From contig NZ_OY781918.1 of the NCBI RefSeq assembly GCF_963677195.1, positions 2,530,923 to 2,594,922 on the forward strand: a stretch of 64,000 nt of DNA, in the 5' to 3' direction. The DNA comes from an uncultured Marinifilum sp. GTDB taxonomy: Bacteria; Bacteroidota; Bacteroidia; Bacteroidales; Marinifilaceae. Of this stretch, positions 9,279 to 17,198 are shown piece after piece. The translations under genes and the position numbers were made by a program. The notes under the pieces are model-generated. The model was not told where the DNA came from. It saw only the letters and a list, made by a program, of their open reading frames with translations, and did no database searches. Positions within the stretch are counted from its first letter, which is position 1. The number at the start of each line of letters is the position of its first letter.

Positions 9279-9304
9279 TTTGTGTCATTTGAGAAATTTG
9301 TGGA
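9277..9304. repeat. Right inverted repeat of GxxExxY cassette 2
   Basis: A 28-bp sequence with AATTTGTGTCATTTGAGAAA, overlapping the stop codon of copy 2 and ending 13 bp before the rfbD start. One mismatch to the complement of 8873-8900. Confidence 0.9.
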
Positions 9305-9317
9305 AAAATATAAGAAA

Positions 9318-10181
9318 ATGAAAATTTTAGTGACAGGAGCCAATGGACAGTTGGGCTCTGAAATAAATGAGTTGAGTTCATCCTTTCCAAATTTGGACTT
9401 TGTTTTTTCGGACTTACCAGATTTAGACATTTGCAATAAAGAAATGCTTTCTCAATTTGTAATCGAAAATAAAATTGAAGCGGTTGTTAATTGTGCAGCT
9501 TATACGGCTGTTGATAAAGCCGAAGAAGATGCAGCAACAGCAGAATTGGTAAATGCAACTGCGGTTTCTAATTTGGTGAGCATTGCAGAGGAAGAGAATA
9601 TAAAGCTGATTCATATCTCAACAGATTACGTTTTTGATGGAACTGCTCACTTTCCTTATGCCGAAACTTGTGGAGTTTCTCCAATTGGAGTATATGGTGA
9701 GACCAAGAGAAAAGGAGAGGAGTTTGTAATTAATTCTTCCTCTGATTCCATTTTAATTCGTACTTCATGGTTGTATTCCTCTTTCGGGAACAACTTTGTG
9801 AAAACCATGATGCGATTGGGCAATGATAGAGATGAATTGGGAGTGATCTTTGATCAGGTGGGAACGCCAACTTATGCCCGGGATTTGGCTAAAGCATGTT
9901 TGGAAATCTTATCAAAATCTGAACGATTAGATTCTAAAGGAAAAGTTTATCATTTCTCGAACGAAGGAGTAGCCTCATGGTACGATTTTGCCAAAGCCAT
10001 TATGGAGATCGGACAAGTAGATTGTCAGGTTAATCCAATTGAAACCAAAGATTATCCTACCCCGGCAAAGCGTCCTCACTATTCGGTGATGAACAAAGCC
10101 AAGATCAAAGCGGATTTTGGAATTGCGATTCCTTACTGGCGAGACTCTTTGAAGGATTGTATTGAGAAATTAATGAAATAA
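9318..10181 (+). CDS. rfbD: dTDP-4-dehydrorhamnose reductase
   Basis: Last enzyme of dTDP-L-rhamnose synthesis; reduces the 4-keto group with NAD(P)H. MKILVTGANGQLGSE is the Rossmann GxxGxxG start, followed by VVNCAAYTAVDKAEED, STDYVFDGTA, the YGETKRKGEEFV segment with the catalytic Tyr and Lys, RTSWLYS and KRPHYSVMNKAK. The frame is open upstream to 9282, but that extension would lie in the right inverted repeat of cassette 2, and the family start is MKILVTG, so 9318 is chosen (287 residues). Gene order rfbA-C-D-B is common in this phylum. Confidence 0.95.
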   Translation: MKILVTGANGQLGSEINELSSSFPNLDFVFSDLPDLDICNKEMLSQFVIENKIEAVVNCAAYTAVDKAEEDAATAELVNATAVSNLVSIAEEENIKLIHISTDYVFDGTAHFPYAETCGVSPIGVYGETKRKGEEFVINSSSDSILIRTSWLYSSFGNNFVKTMMRLGNDRDELGVIFDQVGTPTYARDLAKACLEILSKSERLDSKGKVYHFSNEGVASWYDFAKAIMEIGQVDCQVNPIETKDYPTPAKRPHYSVMNKAKIKADFGIAIPYWRDSLKDCIEKLMK

Positions 10182-10271
10182 CTATTTTATACACAAATGA
10201 TCACAAATTATTATTTATTTAATCAGTGAAAATTAGTGTAATTAGTGGTTTGAATTTGTAAAAAAATAAAT
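10182..10271. repeat. Gene-less relic of a GxxExxY-type inverted-repeat unit
   Basis: The gap between rfbD and rfbB contains, near its right side, AATCAGTGAAAATTAGTG followed by TAATTAGTGGTTT, the same word pattern as the right repeats of the two upstream cassettes (CTGTGAAAATCCGTGTCATCTGTGG). On its left is ACACAAATGATCACAAATTA, a diverged CACAAAT-type half. The two halves no longer match each other well and no gene lies between them. I read this as a decayed or empty unit; it could also be a third repeat type that never carried a gene. Confidence 0.6.
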
Positions 10272-11318
10272 ATGAAATCAATTCTAGTTACCGGTGGAGC
10301 CGGTTTTATCGGATCACACTTGGTTCGTTTGTTGGTAAATAAATATCCGGAATATAAGATTGTTAATATGGATTCCCTGACTTATGCAGGTAATTTAGCC
10401 AATTTAAAAGACATTGAAAACAAAGAAAACTACACTTTTGTAAAATGTGATATTTGTGATTTTGAGAAAGTTCAAAAAGTGTTTGCAGATTTTCAAATCA
10501 ATGGTGTAATTCACTTAGCGGCAGAATCTCATGTAGACCGTTCCATTAAAGATCCATTCTCATTTGCGCAAACAAACGTAATGGGAACTTTATCATTATT
10601 ACAAGCTGCAAAACATGCCTGGGATAATGATTTTGAAGGAAAATTGTTCTATCATGTTTCTACCGATGAGGTATATGGATCATTGGGAGAAGAAGGTTTC
10701 TTTTTGGAAACCACTGCTTACGATCCACATTCGCCATATTCAGCTTCAAAGGCATCTTCTGATCACTTCGTGAGAGCTTTCCATGATACTTATGGTTTGC
10801 CAACAGTGATTTCTAATTGTTCAAACAACTATGGTTCCTATCAGTTTCCTGAGAAATTGATTCCTCTGTTTATCAACAATATCTGTAATAACAAACCTCT
10901 TCCGGTTTATGGCAAAGGTGAGAATGTTAGAGACTGGTTGTACGTGGAAGATCATGCAAGAGCAATTGATGTAATTTTCCATGAGGGAAAATTAGGAGAT
11001 ACCTACAACATTGGTGGTTTCAACGAGTGGAAAAATATCGATTTGATCAAGGTAATGATCAAAACGGTTGATAAATTGCTTGGCCGTGAACAGGGAGAAT
11101 CTGAAAAATTGATTACTTACGTGACCGATCGTGCTGGACATGATTTGCGTTATGCTATCGACTCTACCAAATTAAAAGAAGAATTGGGTTGGGAACCATC
11201 ACTTCAATTCGAAGAAGGAATTGAGAAAACGGTAAAATGGTATTTGGAAAACACCGAGTGGTTGGAGAACATTACCAGTGGTGAGTACGAAAAATACTAC
11301 GAGGAGATGTATAAGTAA
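10272..11318 (+). CDS. rfbB: dTDP-glucose 4,6-dehydratase
   Basis: Second enzyme of the dTDP-rhamnose pathway; converts dTDP-glucose to dTDP-4-keto-6-deoxyglucose with bound NAD+. The 348-residue protein has GGAGFIGSHLVR, LAAESHVDRSI, FYHVSTDEVYGSLG (the TDE active-site triad region), YSASKASSDHFVRAF (YxxxK), SNCSNNYGSYQFPEKLIP and VEDHARAID, all RmlB signatures. Last rfb gene; a hairpin terminator follows 45 bp downstream. Confidence 0.97.
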   Translation: MKSILVTGGAGFIGSHLVRLLVNKYPEYKIVNMDSLTYAGNLANLKDIENKENYTFVKCDICDFEKVQKVFADFQINGVIHLAAESHVDRSIKDPFSFAQTNVMGTLSLLQAAKHAWDNDFEGKLFYHVSTDEVYGSLGEEGFFLETTAYDPHSPYSASKASSDHFVRAFHDTYGLPTVISNCSNNYGSYQFPEKLIPLFINNICNNKPLPVYGKGENVRDWLYVEDHARAIDVIFHEGKLGDTYNIGGFNEWKNIDLIKVMIKTVDKLLGREQGESEKLITYVTDRAGHDLRYAIDSTKLKEELGWEPSLQFEEGIEKTVKWYLENTEWLENITSGEYEKYYEEMYK

Positions 11319-11363
11319 TCCTCGCAATGACCCTAATAATGGGTGGTTTTTCCAATAAAAAAT

Positions 11364-11395
11364 AAAGCCTCAAAGAAATAAATCCTTGAGGCTTT
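11364..11395. terminator. Bidirectional hairpin terminator after rfbB
   Basis: AAAGCCTCAA (11364-11373) pairs perfectly with TTGAGGCTTT (11386-11395). It has a run of A before it and T-rich DNA around it, between the plus-strand rfb operon and a small minus-strand gene. Confidence 0.8.
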
Positions 11396-11415
11396 ACTAT
11401 TGGAGTTTAATTTAA

Positions 11416-11553
11416 TCAAATACAAAAATCCAATACCGTGGCGGCATTTTCCTGTTCGCCTTTTTCCAATAGCTCATTTGCTATTTTAATCAACTGACTG
11501 TCTTCTGCACCGCCTTTAATGATATCGGCGATTTCCTTAGGTAAATTTTCCAT
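11416..11553 (-). CDS. Small helical protein of unknown function (45 aa)
   Basis: The reading frame is open up to 11607, but the natural start is the internal ATG giving MENLPKEIADIIKGG. The 45-residue product is amphipathic and helical, with a repeat-like second half NELLEKGEQENAATVLDF that resembles a single TPR- or HEAT-type helix pair. Balanced charged composition speaks for a real small protein, but no family was recognised. It is convergent with rfbB across a shared terminator. Confidence 0.45.
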   Translation of the reverse strand: MENLPKEIADIIKGGAEDSQLIKIANELLEKGEQENAATVLDFCI

Positions 11554-11625
11554 TTTGGTAATCTTTATAGTAGTGTTTACTACAAAACTAAACAAAAAAA
11601 ATAACATGCTAAAGTGTCAAACTTG

Positions 11626-11940
11626 TCAACTTGTTTTTTTAGTCGTTAAATTTTGTGTTTTTATCTGTAAAAATAACGTATTCATGTAAAGGAGGTATTT
11701 GTTGATTTTTGCAAACCTTTGCAAGGAGGGAGGAAGGGAGGAATAAGGAGAAAGGGAAATAAGGTTAAAGGTTAAAGGAAGAAATTTTAAAACCCAAAAT
11801 CCAAATTTCAAATTCCAAACTTCAAATACCAAGAACCAAATTCCAAACTCCAAAAGCCAAACACTAAACTCCAAACCCAAATTCCAAACTCCAAAAGCTG
11901 CAACCAGCCAATCCGCGTATATCATTAATTTCATAATCAT
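11626..11940. repeat. Low-complexity polypurine and CCAAATTCCAAAC repeats
   Basis: First a purine-only tract (11724-11790: GGAGGGAGGAAGGGAGGAATAAGG-like, split here as short words GGAGG, GGAAT, AAGG), then about 110 bp built from short variants of CCAAATTCCAAACT (11790-11900). On the minus strand this reads as an artificial Trp/Phe/Leu-rich frame (FGVWNLG, LEFGIWFL) that is not a credible protein. The polypurine words recur at 14.6-15.7 kb. Confidence 0.75.
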
Positions 11941-13140
11941 CAGCGTCTATTTTTATTTGAGTATTTATTTGTGTAATTATTTGTGTGTATTTGTGGATGC
12001 AATTTTTTGTTGGTTTTGAATCTTCTGCTCAATCATCCGTGTTTATTTTTATTTGAGTATTTATTTGTGTAATTATTCGTGTGTATTTGTGGATAGTGCT
12101 TTTTGTTTGTTTTGAGTCTTCTGCTCAATCATACGCGTCTATTTTCATTTGAGTATTTATTTGAGTAATTATTCGTGTGTATTTGTGGATAGTGCTTTTT
12201 GTTTGTTTTGAGTCTTCTGCTCAATCATCCGCGTCTATTTTTATTTGAGTATTTATTTGAGTAATTATTCGTGTGTATTTGTGGATGCAATTTTTTGTTG
12301 GTTTTGAATCTTCTGCTCAATCATCCGCGTCTATTTTTATTTGAGTATTTATTTGAGTAATTATTCGTGTGTATTTGTGGATAGTGCTTTTTGTTTGTTT
12401 TGAGTCTTCTGCTCAATCATCCGCGTCTATTTTCATTTGAGTATTTATTCGTGTAATTATTCGTGTGTATTTGTGGATAGAATTTTTTGTTTTAACTCTT
12501 CTGCTCAATCATCCGTGTTTATTTTTATTTGAGTATTTATTTGTGTAATTATTCGTGTGTATTTGTGGATAGTGCTTTTTGTTTGTTTTGAGTCTTCTGC
12601 TCAATCATCAGCGTCTATTTTTATTTGAGTATTTATTTGTGTAATTATTTGTGTGTATTTGTGGATAGTGCTTTTTGTTTGTTTTGAGTCTTCTGCTCAA
12701 TCATCCGCGTCTATTTTTATTTGAGTATTTATTTGTGTGTATTTGTGGATGCAATTTTTTGTTGGTTTTGAATCTTCTGCTCAATCATCCGCGTCTATTT
12801 TTATTTGAGTATTTATTTGAGTAATTATTCGTGTGTATTTGCGGATAGAGCTTTTTGTTTGTTTTGAGTCTTCTGCTCAATCATCCGCGTCTATTTTCAT
12901 TTGAGTATTTATTCGTGTAATTATTCGTGTGTATTTGTGGATAGAATTTTTTGTTTGTTTTAACTCTTCTGCTCAATCATCCGTGTTTATTTTTATTTGA
13001 GTATTTATTTGTGTAATTATTCGTGTGTATTTGTGGATAGTGCTTTTTGTTTGTTTTGAGTCTTCTGCTCAATCATCCGTGTTTATTTTCATTTGAGTAT
13101 TTATTTGTGTATTTGTGGATAGAGCTTTTTGAGGTTTAAT
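11941..13140. repeat. Array of 96-bp tandem repeats, 12 full and 1 partial unit
   Basis: Units start at 11941, 12037, 12133, 12229, 12325, 12421, 12513, 12609, 12705, 12789, 12885, 12981 and 13077 (partial). Ten units are exactly 96 bp; the one at 12421 is 92 bp and the one at 12705 is 84 bp. Each runs from CCGCGTCTATTTTTATTTGA through GTGTGTATTTGTGGAT to TCTTCTGCTCAATCAT. Inside each unit a 12-bp sub-period is visible (ATTTGAGTATTT, ATTTGTGTAATT, ATTCGTGTGTAT), 96 is 8 x 12, and the 84-bp unit lacks exactly one 12-mer. Read on the minus strand the words are CCACAAATACACACGAAT, the same vocabulary as the GxxExxY-flanking repeats. There are no unique spacers, so it is not a CRISPR array, and no open frame spans it. 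Confidence 0.93.
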
Positions 13141-13359
13141 ATGATAACTAATCAATTATTGGTGACCAATTGTAATTTTACTATGATGAATACCAATTCA
13201 TCTGTGTTTTATGAGTTAATCTCGAATAATTTCTGCTTTTTATTCCTAAACTTAGAATTTATATGTTATATTTAAGCCTTCATTATGATTTGGAAGTTTT
13301 TTGTTATTCTAATCATTTGAATTGTTACAATTTAAACCCCTATAATAATTTAAGCGGCA

Positions 13360-14529
13360 ATGAAAAAGAACCGTATCCTCATAGTTGATGATGTTCCTGA
13401 TAATATTAAAGTTTTACAAGCTATTCTTTCTGGTAATTCGTATGAAATACATTATGCATTAAATGGAAAAGATGCCATTATGCTTTGTGTTGAACATAGC
13501 TTTGATTTGATTCTTTTGGATATCATGATGCCCGAAATGGATGGGTATGAAGTCTGTAAGTATCTAAAATCGAAGGATAAAACCAAAGATATTCCGGTAA
13601 TTTTTCTGACTGCAAAAGTCGACGAGGAGGCAATTATTAAGGGATTTGAAACGGGAGCTCAGGATTATGTAACCAAACCATTTAACACTCAGGAATTAAT
13701 TGCCAGGGTAAATACTCATCTCGATTTAAAACATAAAAACGAGGCTCTTAAGTTCATGAATCTTCAGTTAGAAGAGCGGGTTGCAGAGAGAACAATGGCC
13801 TTGGAAGACTCCAATAAAAGTTTAGAAGAAGCCAATCATCAATTGTTAACATTAGAGGATTCGAAAAATGATTTTCTTTCTCTTATGTCAACAGAACTGC
13901 GCGAACCATTAAATGGGATTGTTGGTTTTGCCGATATGTTGGAATATTCAATTAAGAACAAGACAAATCTTAGATATGTAAAATTTATTAAGCAAGCCTG
14001 CGAGAAGCTAATTGGTGTATCCGATATTGCTTTACTGCTGTCTGCTTTGCGTTTCGATCGTTATGAAATGAGGATTCAGGGAATTCCGGCTCATGATATT
14101 GTAAAAGAGAGTGTTGACAAGTTACGACCTTTAATTACCGAGCGCAAAATAAAGCTGAAAATTAGTATTCCCAAGAACTTTATTATACGAGGAGATGAGC
14201 GTTTGCTGGTAATTTGTATGGAGAAAATTCTCGAAAATGCAATTGCTAATGCACCATCAAAATCAGAAATTCTTGTGGGAGCCGAATTGCAGGGACAAAA
14301 AGTGAAGATCTTTGTTCAGGATTCAGGTACTCATTTTGCCGAAGGAGAGGTAAATTATACTTTCCGTTTCTTCGAGCTTAAGAAAGATCAGGATACCCAA
14401 AGTTTTAAGCGTTTTACTCCTGGTTTGGTGGTTGTAAAGCTGGTAATGGATTTACACAAGGCAAAAGTAGAGGTCGAGAACCGAAGCGAAGGTGGAGTTC
14501 AGGTGTCTTTCCTACTTCCTCAGTATTAG
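13360..14529 (+). CDS. Receiver domain fused to a degenerate histidine-kinase module
   Basis: A 389-residue cytoplasmic protein. Residues 4-120 are a complete response-regulator receiver: acidic D10 and D11, phospho-acceptor D54 in LLDIMMPEMDG, T84 in FLTAK and K106 in VTKPF. A coiled coil follows (about 125-165), then a HisKA-like segment NDFLSLMSTELREPLNGIVGF in which the phosphorylated His of the usual SHELRTP motif is Thr178. The ATPase part keeps the N box (ENAIANA) but has DSGTH in place of DxGxG and GLVVVKLV in place of GLGLxI. It is therefore probably not an active kinase. It may signal through its receiver, with the dead kinase part as dimer or binding platform. It stands alone between two repeat regions. 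Confidence 0.85.
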   Translation: MKKNRILIVDDVPDNIKVLQAILSGNSYEIHYALNGKDAIMLCVEHSFDLILLDIMMPEMDGYEVCKYLKSKDKTKDIPVIFLTAKVDEEAIIKGFETGAQDYVTKPFNTQELIARVNTHLDLKHKNEALKFMNLQLEERVAERTMALEDSNKSLEEANHQLLTLEDSKNDFLSLMSTELREPLNGIVGFADMLEYSIKNKTNLRYVKFIKQACEKLIGVSDIALLLSALRFDRYEMRIQGIPAHDIVKESVDKLRPLITERKIKLKISIPKNFIIRGDERLLVICMEKILENAIANAPSKSEILVGAELQGQKVKIFVQDSGTHFAEGEVNYTFRFFELKKDQDTQSFKRFTPGLVVVKLVMDLHKAKVEVENRSEGGVQVSFLLPQY

Positions 14530-14912
14530 ATTTGAATAAGTTTTATTCGCAGATAAAATATAGTTAAGGTGCATTTATTGCACCTTTTTTTGTGGCTATT
14601 TGCATGAAAAAGGAATAAGGAAGAAGGAATAAGGGAACAAGGAACAAGGTTAAAGGAATAAGTAGCTGCTGACTGTTTTTAATTAATAATGGGTAATTAA
14701 GAATTTATAATTGGTGACAATTGATATTGATGAAGTTTTAAGAAAGAAGGAATAAGGAAGAAGGAACAAGGGAAGAAGGAACAAGGAATAAGGATAAAGT
14801 AGCTGCTGACTGTTTTTAATTAATAATGGGTAATTAAGAATTAATAATTGGTGACAATTGATATTGAGGAAGTTTTAAGGAAGAAGGAATAAGGAAGAAG
14901 GAAAAAGGAATA

Positions 14913-15120
14913 AGTAGCTGCTGATTTCTGATTGATGATCCTTGCCCCAGAGGGGCAAAATGTCTGTAGCCCGGGGTAGAATGAGTGAAACGAAAGACAC
15001 CCCGGGATTAGAGAATACAGATAGAATCGTCGCACAGCTTTGTTTGAGTAAAAGCAGATGGCTCTTGCGACGAAATAGAAATCCTAAAATAAAGTAGTAG
15101 GGAAGAAGGAAAAAGCTCAA
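14913..15120. repeat. Module B, copy 1, with GC-rich hairpins
   Basis: Begins AGTAGCTGCTGATTTCTG and holds two perfect GC-rich hairpins in otherwise AT-rich DNA: TTGCCCC/GGGGCAA (14942-14958) and CCCGGGGT/ACCCCGGG (14970-15006, 21-nt loop). Then follow GTCGCACAGC and GCGACGAAATAG, which contain a further complementary pair (GTCGC/GCGAC). Copy 2 is nearly identical. Looks like a dispersed REP-like element. Confidence 0.85.
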
Positions 15121-15284
15121 AGTAATAAGGAAAAAGTAATAAGGAAAAAGGAATAAGGAAAAAGGAATAAGGATAAAGTAGCTGCTGACTGTTTTTAATT
15201 AATAATGGGTAATTAAGAATTAATAATTGGTGACAATTGATATTGATGAAGTTTTAAGAAAGAAGGAACAAGGTTAAAGGAATA

Positions 15285-15490
15285 AGTAGCTGCTGATTTC
15301 TGATTGCTGATCCTTGCCCCAGAGGGGCAAAATGTCTGTAGCCCGGGGTAGAATGAGTGAAACGAAAGACACCCCGGGATTAGAGAATACAGATAGAATC
15401 GTCGCACAGCTTTGTTTGAGTAAAAGCAGATGGCTCTTGCGACGAAATAGAAATCCTAAAATAAAGTAGTAGGGAAGAAGGAAAAAGCTC
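15285..15490. repeat. Module B, copy 2
   Basis: Near-identical to 14913-15120 over about 200 bp, including both GC-rich hairpins and the GTCGC/GCGAC pair. The main difference is ATTGCTGATC against ATTGATGATC just before the first hairpin. Confidence 0.85.
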
Positions 15491-15728
15491 AAAGTAGTAA
15501 GGATAAAGTAATAGGGAAAAAGGAAAAAGGATTAAGTAGCTGCTGACTGTTTTTAATTAATAATGAGTAATTAAGAATTAATAATTGGTGACAATTGATA
15601 TTGATGAAGTTTTAAGAAAGAAGGAATAAGGAAGAAGGTTAAAGGAAAAAGGTCAGAGGAATAAGGATAAAGGATAATGTTTACTGCTAGTATCTCCTAA
15701 AGAGCATAAGTAAGGTCGTGATTTTATG

Positions 15729-16328
15729 TTAGTTTTTACAGTAACTTTTAAAATATTTTTTCAGGTTTTGATCCTTTAAAAAAGAAAGAATTTTTTTTCC
15801 GTAAGTGGTAAAATAACAATGGTGTTTAAGAAATTCTACATTTTGATCGCACCAATAGCTAAAAGGAATTTTCTGATCGGTAACCGATTCAATCTCTTTC
15901 TTTAGGTTCATGCATCTAAGCTCATAATCTTCCGATCCCAGATGAAACATATCGGCATCGCAAAGCACTTTTTGAATTTCATTTTTAGGATTGGGAGGAT
16001 AGTTGGTTGCTAATATGCAATCGAAAACTTTCGAGCTTCGGTCCGACGGATATTTTATGCTCTTAAGGAATTTTCTGGCAATATCAACACCAGCTTCTTC
16101 ATGTCCGAAGTAAGTTGCCGAATGTCCCGAGTCGTGGAACCAGGCTGCAATAATAACAATCTCACTTTCTATTTTGTTTAAATTACTTTTAAGAGCCAAT
16201 AATTTACAGGCATCAACTACTTCTTTTGTATGTGCAAGATTGTGATAGTATAAATTTTCGGGCAGATTATTTAGTAATTTGCTTACGAACTCTTCTACTT
16301 GCTTTATGTATTTATTATTGCTGTACAT
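15729..16328 (-). CDS. HD-domain phosphohydrolase
   Basis: A 199-residue metal-dependent phosphohydrolase. The HD ligands are visible: H33 in NLAHT, H65-D66 in AAWFHDSGH, H76 in YFGHEEAG, and an Asp near 122 in LCDADMFHLG. This arrangement is typical of small predicted metal-dependent HD hydrolases (YedJ-like), whose substrates may be nucleotides but are not known for most members. It ends next to the repeat block and its start is 183 bp from the next minus-strand gene, with a long palindrome between them. Confidence 0.85.
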   Translation of the reverse strand: MYSNNKYIKQVEEFVSKLLNNLPENLYYHNLAHTKEVVDACKLLALKSNLNKIESEIVIIAAWFHDSGHSATYFGHEEAGVDIARKFLKSIKYPSDRSSKVFDCILATNYPPNPKNEIQKVLCDADMFHLGSEDYELRCMNLKKEIESVTDQKIPFSYWCDQNVEFLKHHCYFTTYGKKILSFLKDQNLKKYFKSYCKN

Positions 16329-16432
16329 TATATTATTTTAGGCTGGCTAAGTAAGTAATGTTTACGTTTATCAGCAAATGAATTTATTTAAAAGATGTTA
16401 TCTAATGTTAATGCTCGTTTATTGTATAAAAC

Positions 16433-16474
16433 TAATAAACTATCTATTCTAACTTTTAAAACGATAGTTTATTA
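16433..16474. repeat. 12-bp inverted repeat between two minus-strand genes
   Basis: TAATAAACTATC (16433-16444) and its perfect complement GATAGTTTATTA (16463-16474) with an 18-nt loop. It lies downstream of the DUF2461 gene and about 105 bp upstream of the HD gene. It could be an AT-rich terminator or an operator; no T tract decides it. Confidence 0.45.
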
Positions 16475-16511
16475 AATATGTTATCAATAATTAAACTTTT
16501 TATTCAGTTTT

Positions 16512-17198
16512 TTATAAATCGGCTACTATTTCGTTTAAAAATTGATTCAAAGGTCGTAGTGTTTTAAAAGTATTTTCAATTTCAAGTTGGAAAAAATCAG
16601 ACTTAACAGTTTTATCGTCAATGGCTTTTAGGACAGCATAATTTTTGTAGTTCAATAAGCTTATATCTTCAAAGTCTTTTGGGAATCCTCGTGGGGCAGT
16701 TTTTAACTTTTCTCCATATAATTTTTTAAAATGCATTTTAAATTCCTTGCTGTCTATAATGTTTTTAAATTCTTGGGTATTATGATATATTTCTGTACGA
16801 ATTGCCTTTAATACACTTGCTTCGGGCATATAACAACCACCACCTAAAAAGCTTTGTTCAGGCTCAATGTGAATGTAATATCCTCCATACCTGCTTTTTC
16901 GTCCCTGTTTAGAAATAAAAGCACCAAAATTGGTTTTATATGGACGTTTGTCTCCCGAAAATCTTACGTCTCTAAAAATTCTGAATATGCAATCTTTCGC
17001 CTGAACACCCGAAATATCCGGATCTATATCTTTAATTTGTTCTATGCTAAGTTCAATAAAAAGCTGAAAATCTCTTTTTGCCCGATTATATTTTTCTATA
17101 TTGGCCTGAAACCATTCTCTATTGTTGTTTTCTCTCAATTCCAAAAGGAATTCGTAAACAGATGAATTAAGCATTTTTTTATTTTTAAAATGAGACAA
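16512..17198 (-). CDS. DUF2461 family protein
   Basis: A 228-residue soluble protein of the DUF2461 (TIGR02453) family. Conserved segments are FLLELRENNNREWFQANIEKY near the N terminus, RIFRDVRFSGDKRPYKTNFGA at about 68-88, YGGYYIHIEPEQSFLGGGCY, and a C-terminal PRGFPKDFEDISLL-type segment. The function of the family is not known. It stands alone with no obvious operon partner. Confidence 0.85.
   Translation of the reverse strand: MSHFKNKKMLNSSVYEFLLELRENNNREWFQANIEKYNRAKRDFQLFIELSIEQIKDIDPDISGVQAKDCIFRIFRDVRFSGDKRPYKTNFGAFISKQGRKSRYGGYYIHIEPEQSFLGGGCYMPEASVLKAIRTEIYHNTQEFKNIIDSKEFKMHFKKLYGEKLKTAPRGFPKDFEDISLLNYKNYAVLKAIDDKTVKSDFFQLEIENTFKTLRPLNQFLNEIVADL

Larger units (their letters stand above)
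14588..15690. repeat. Modular repeat block: A modules in a polypurine background
   Basis: This gap of 1.2 kb holds no credible gene. Polypurine filler (AAGGAATAAGGAAGAAGG) separates four copies of module A (about 90 bp, starting AGTAGCTGCTGACTG at 14661, 14798, 15177 and 15535, running through AATTAATAATGGGTAATTAA and ending near GATGAAGTTTTAAG) and two copies of module B (listed separately). The order is A-A-B-A-B-A. The A-to-A and B-to-B distances of about 358-379 bp show a tandem duplication of an A+B block. Confidence 0.88.

Noticed and set aside
11626..11940. Minus-strand frame of 104 codons rich in Trp, Phe and Leu
   Set aside because: It translates the CCAAATTCCAAAC repeat tract and polypurine DNA; composition is periodic and has no protein features.
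11941..13140. CRISPR-like regular array
   Set aside because: Units are nearly identical over the full 96 bp with no unique spacers, no dyad repeat of CRISPR size, and no cas genes nearby.
14841..15492. Four minus-strand frames of 64-81 codons
   Set aside because: They lie in the two copies of module B and the polypurine tracts; duplicates of each other and not protein-like.
16854..17165. Plus-strand frame of 103 codons
   Set aside because: Antisense to the DUF2461 gene, no start context or motifs.
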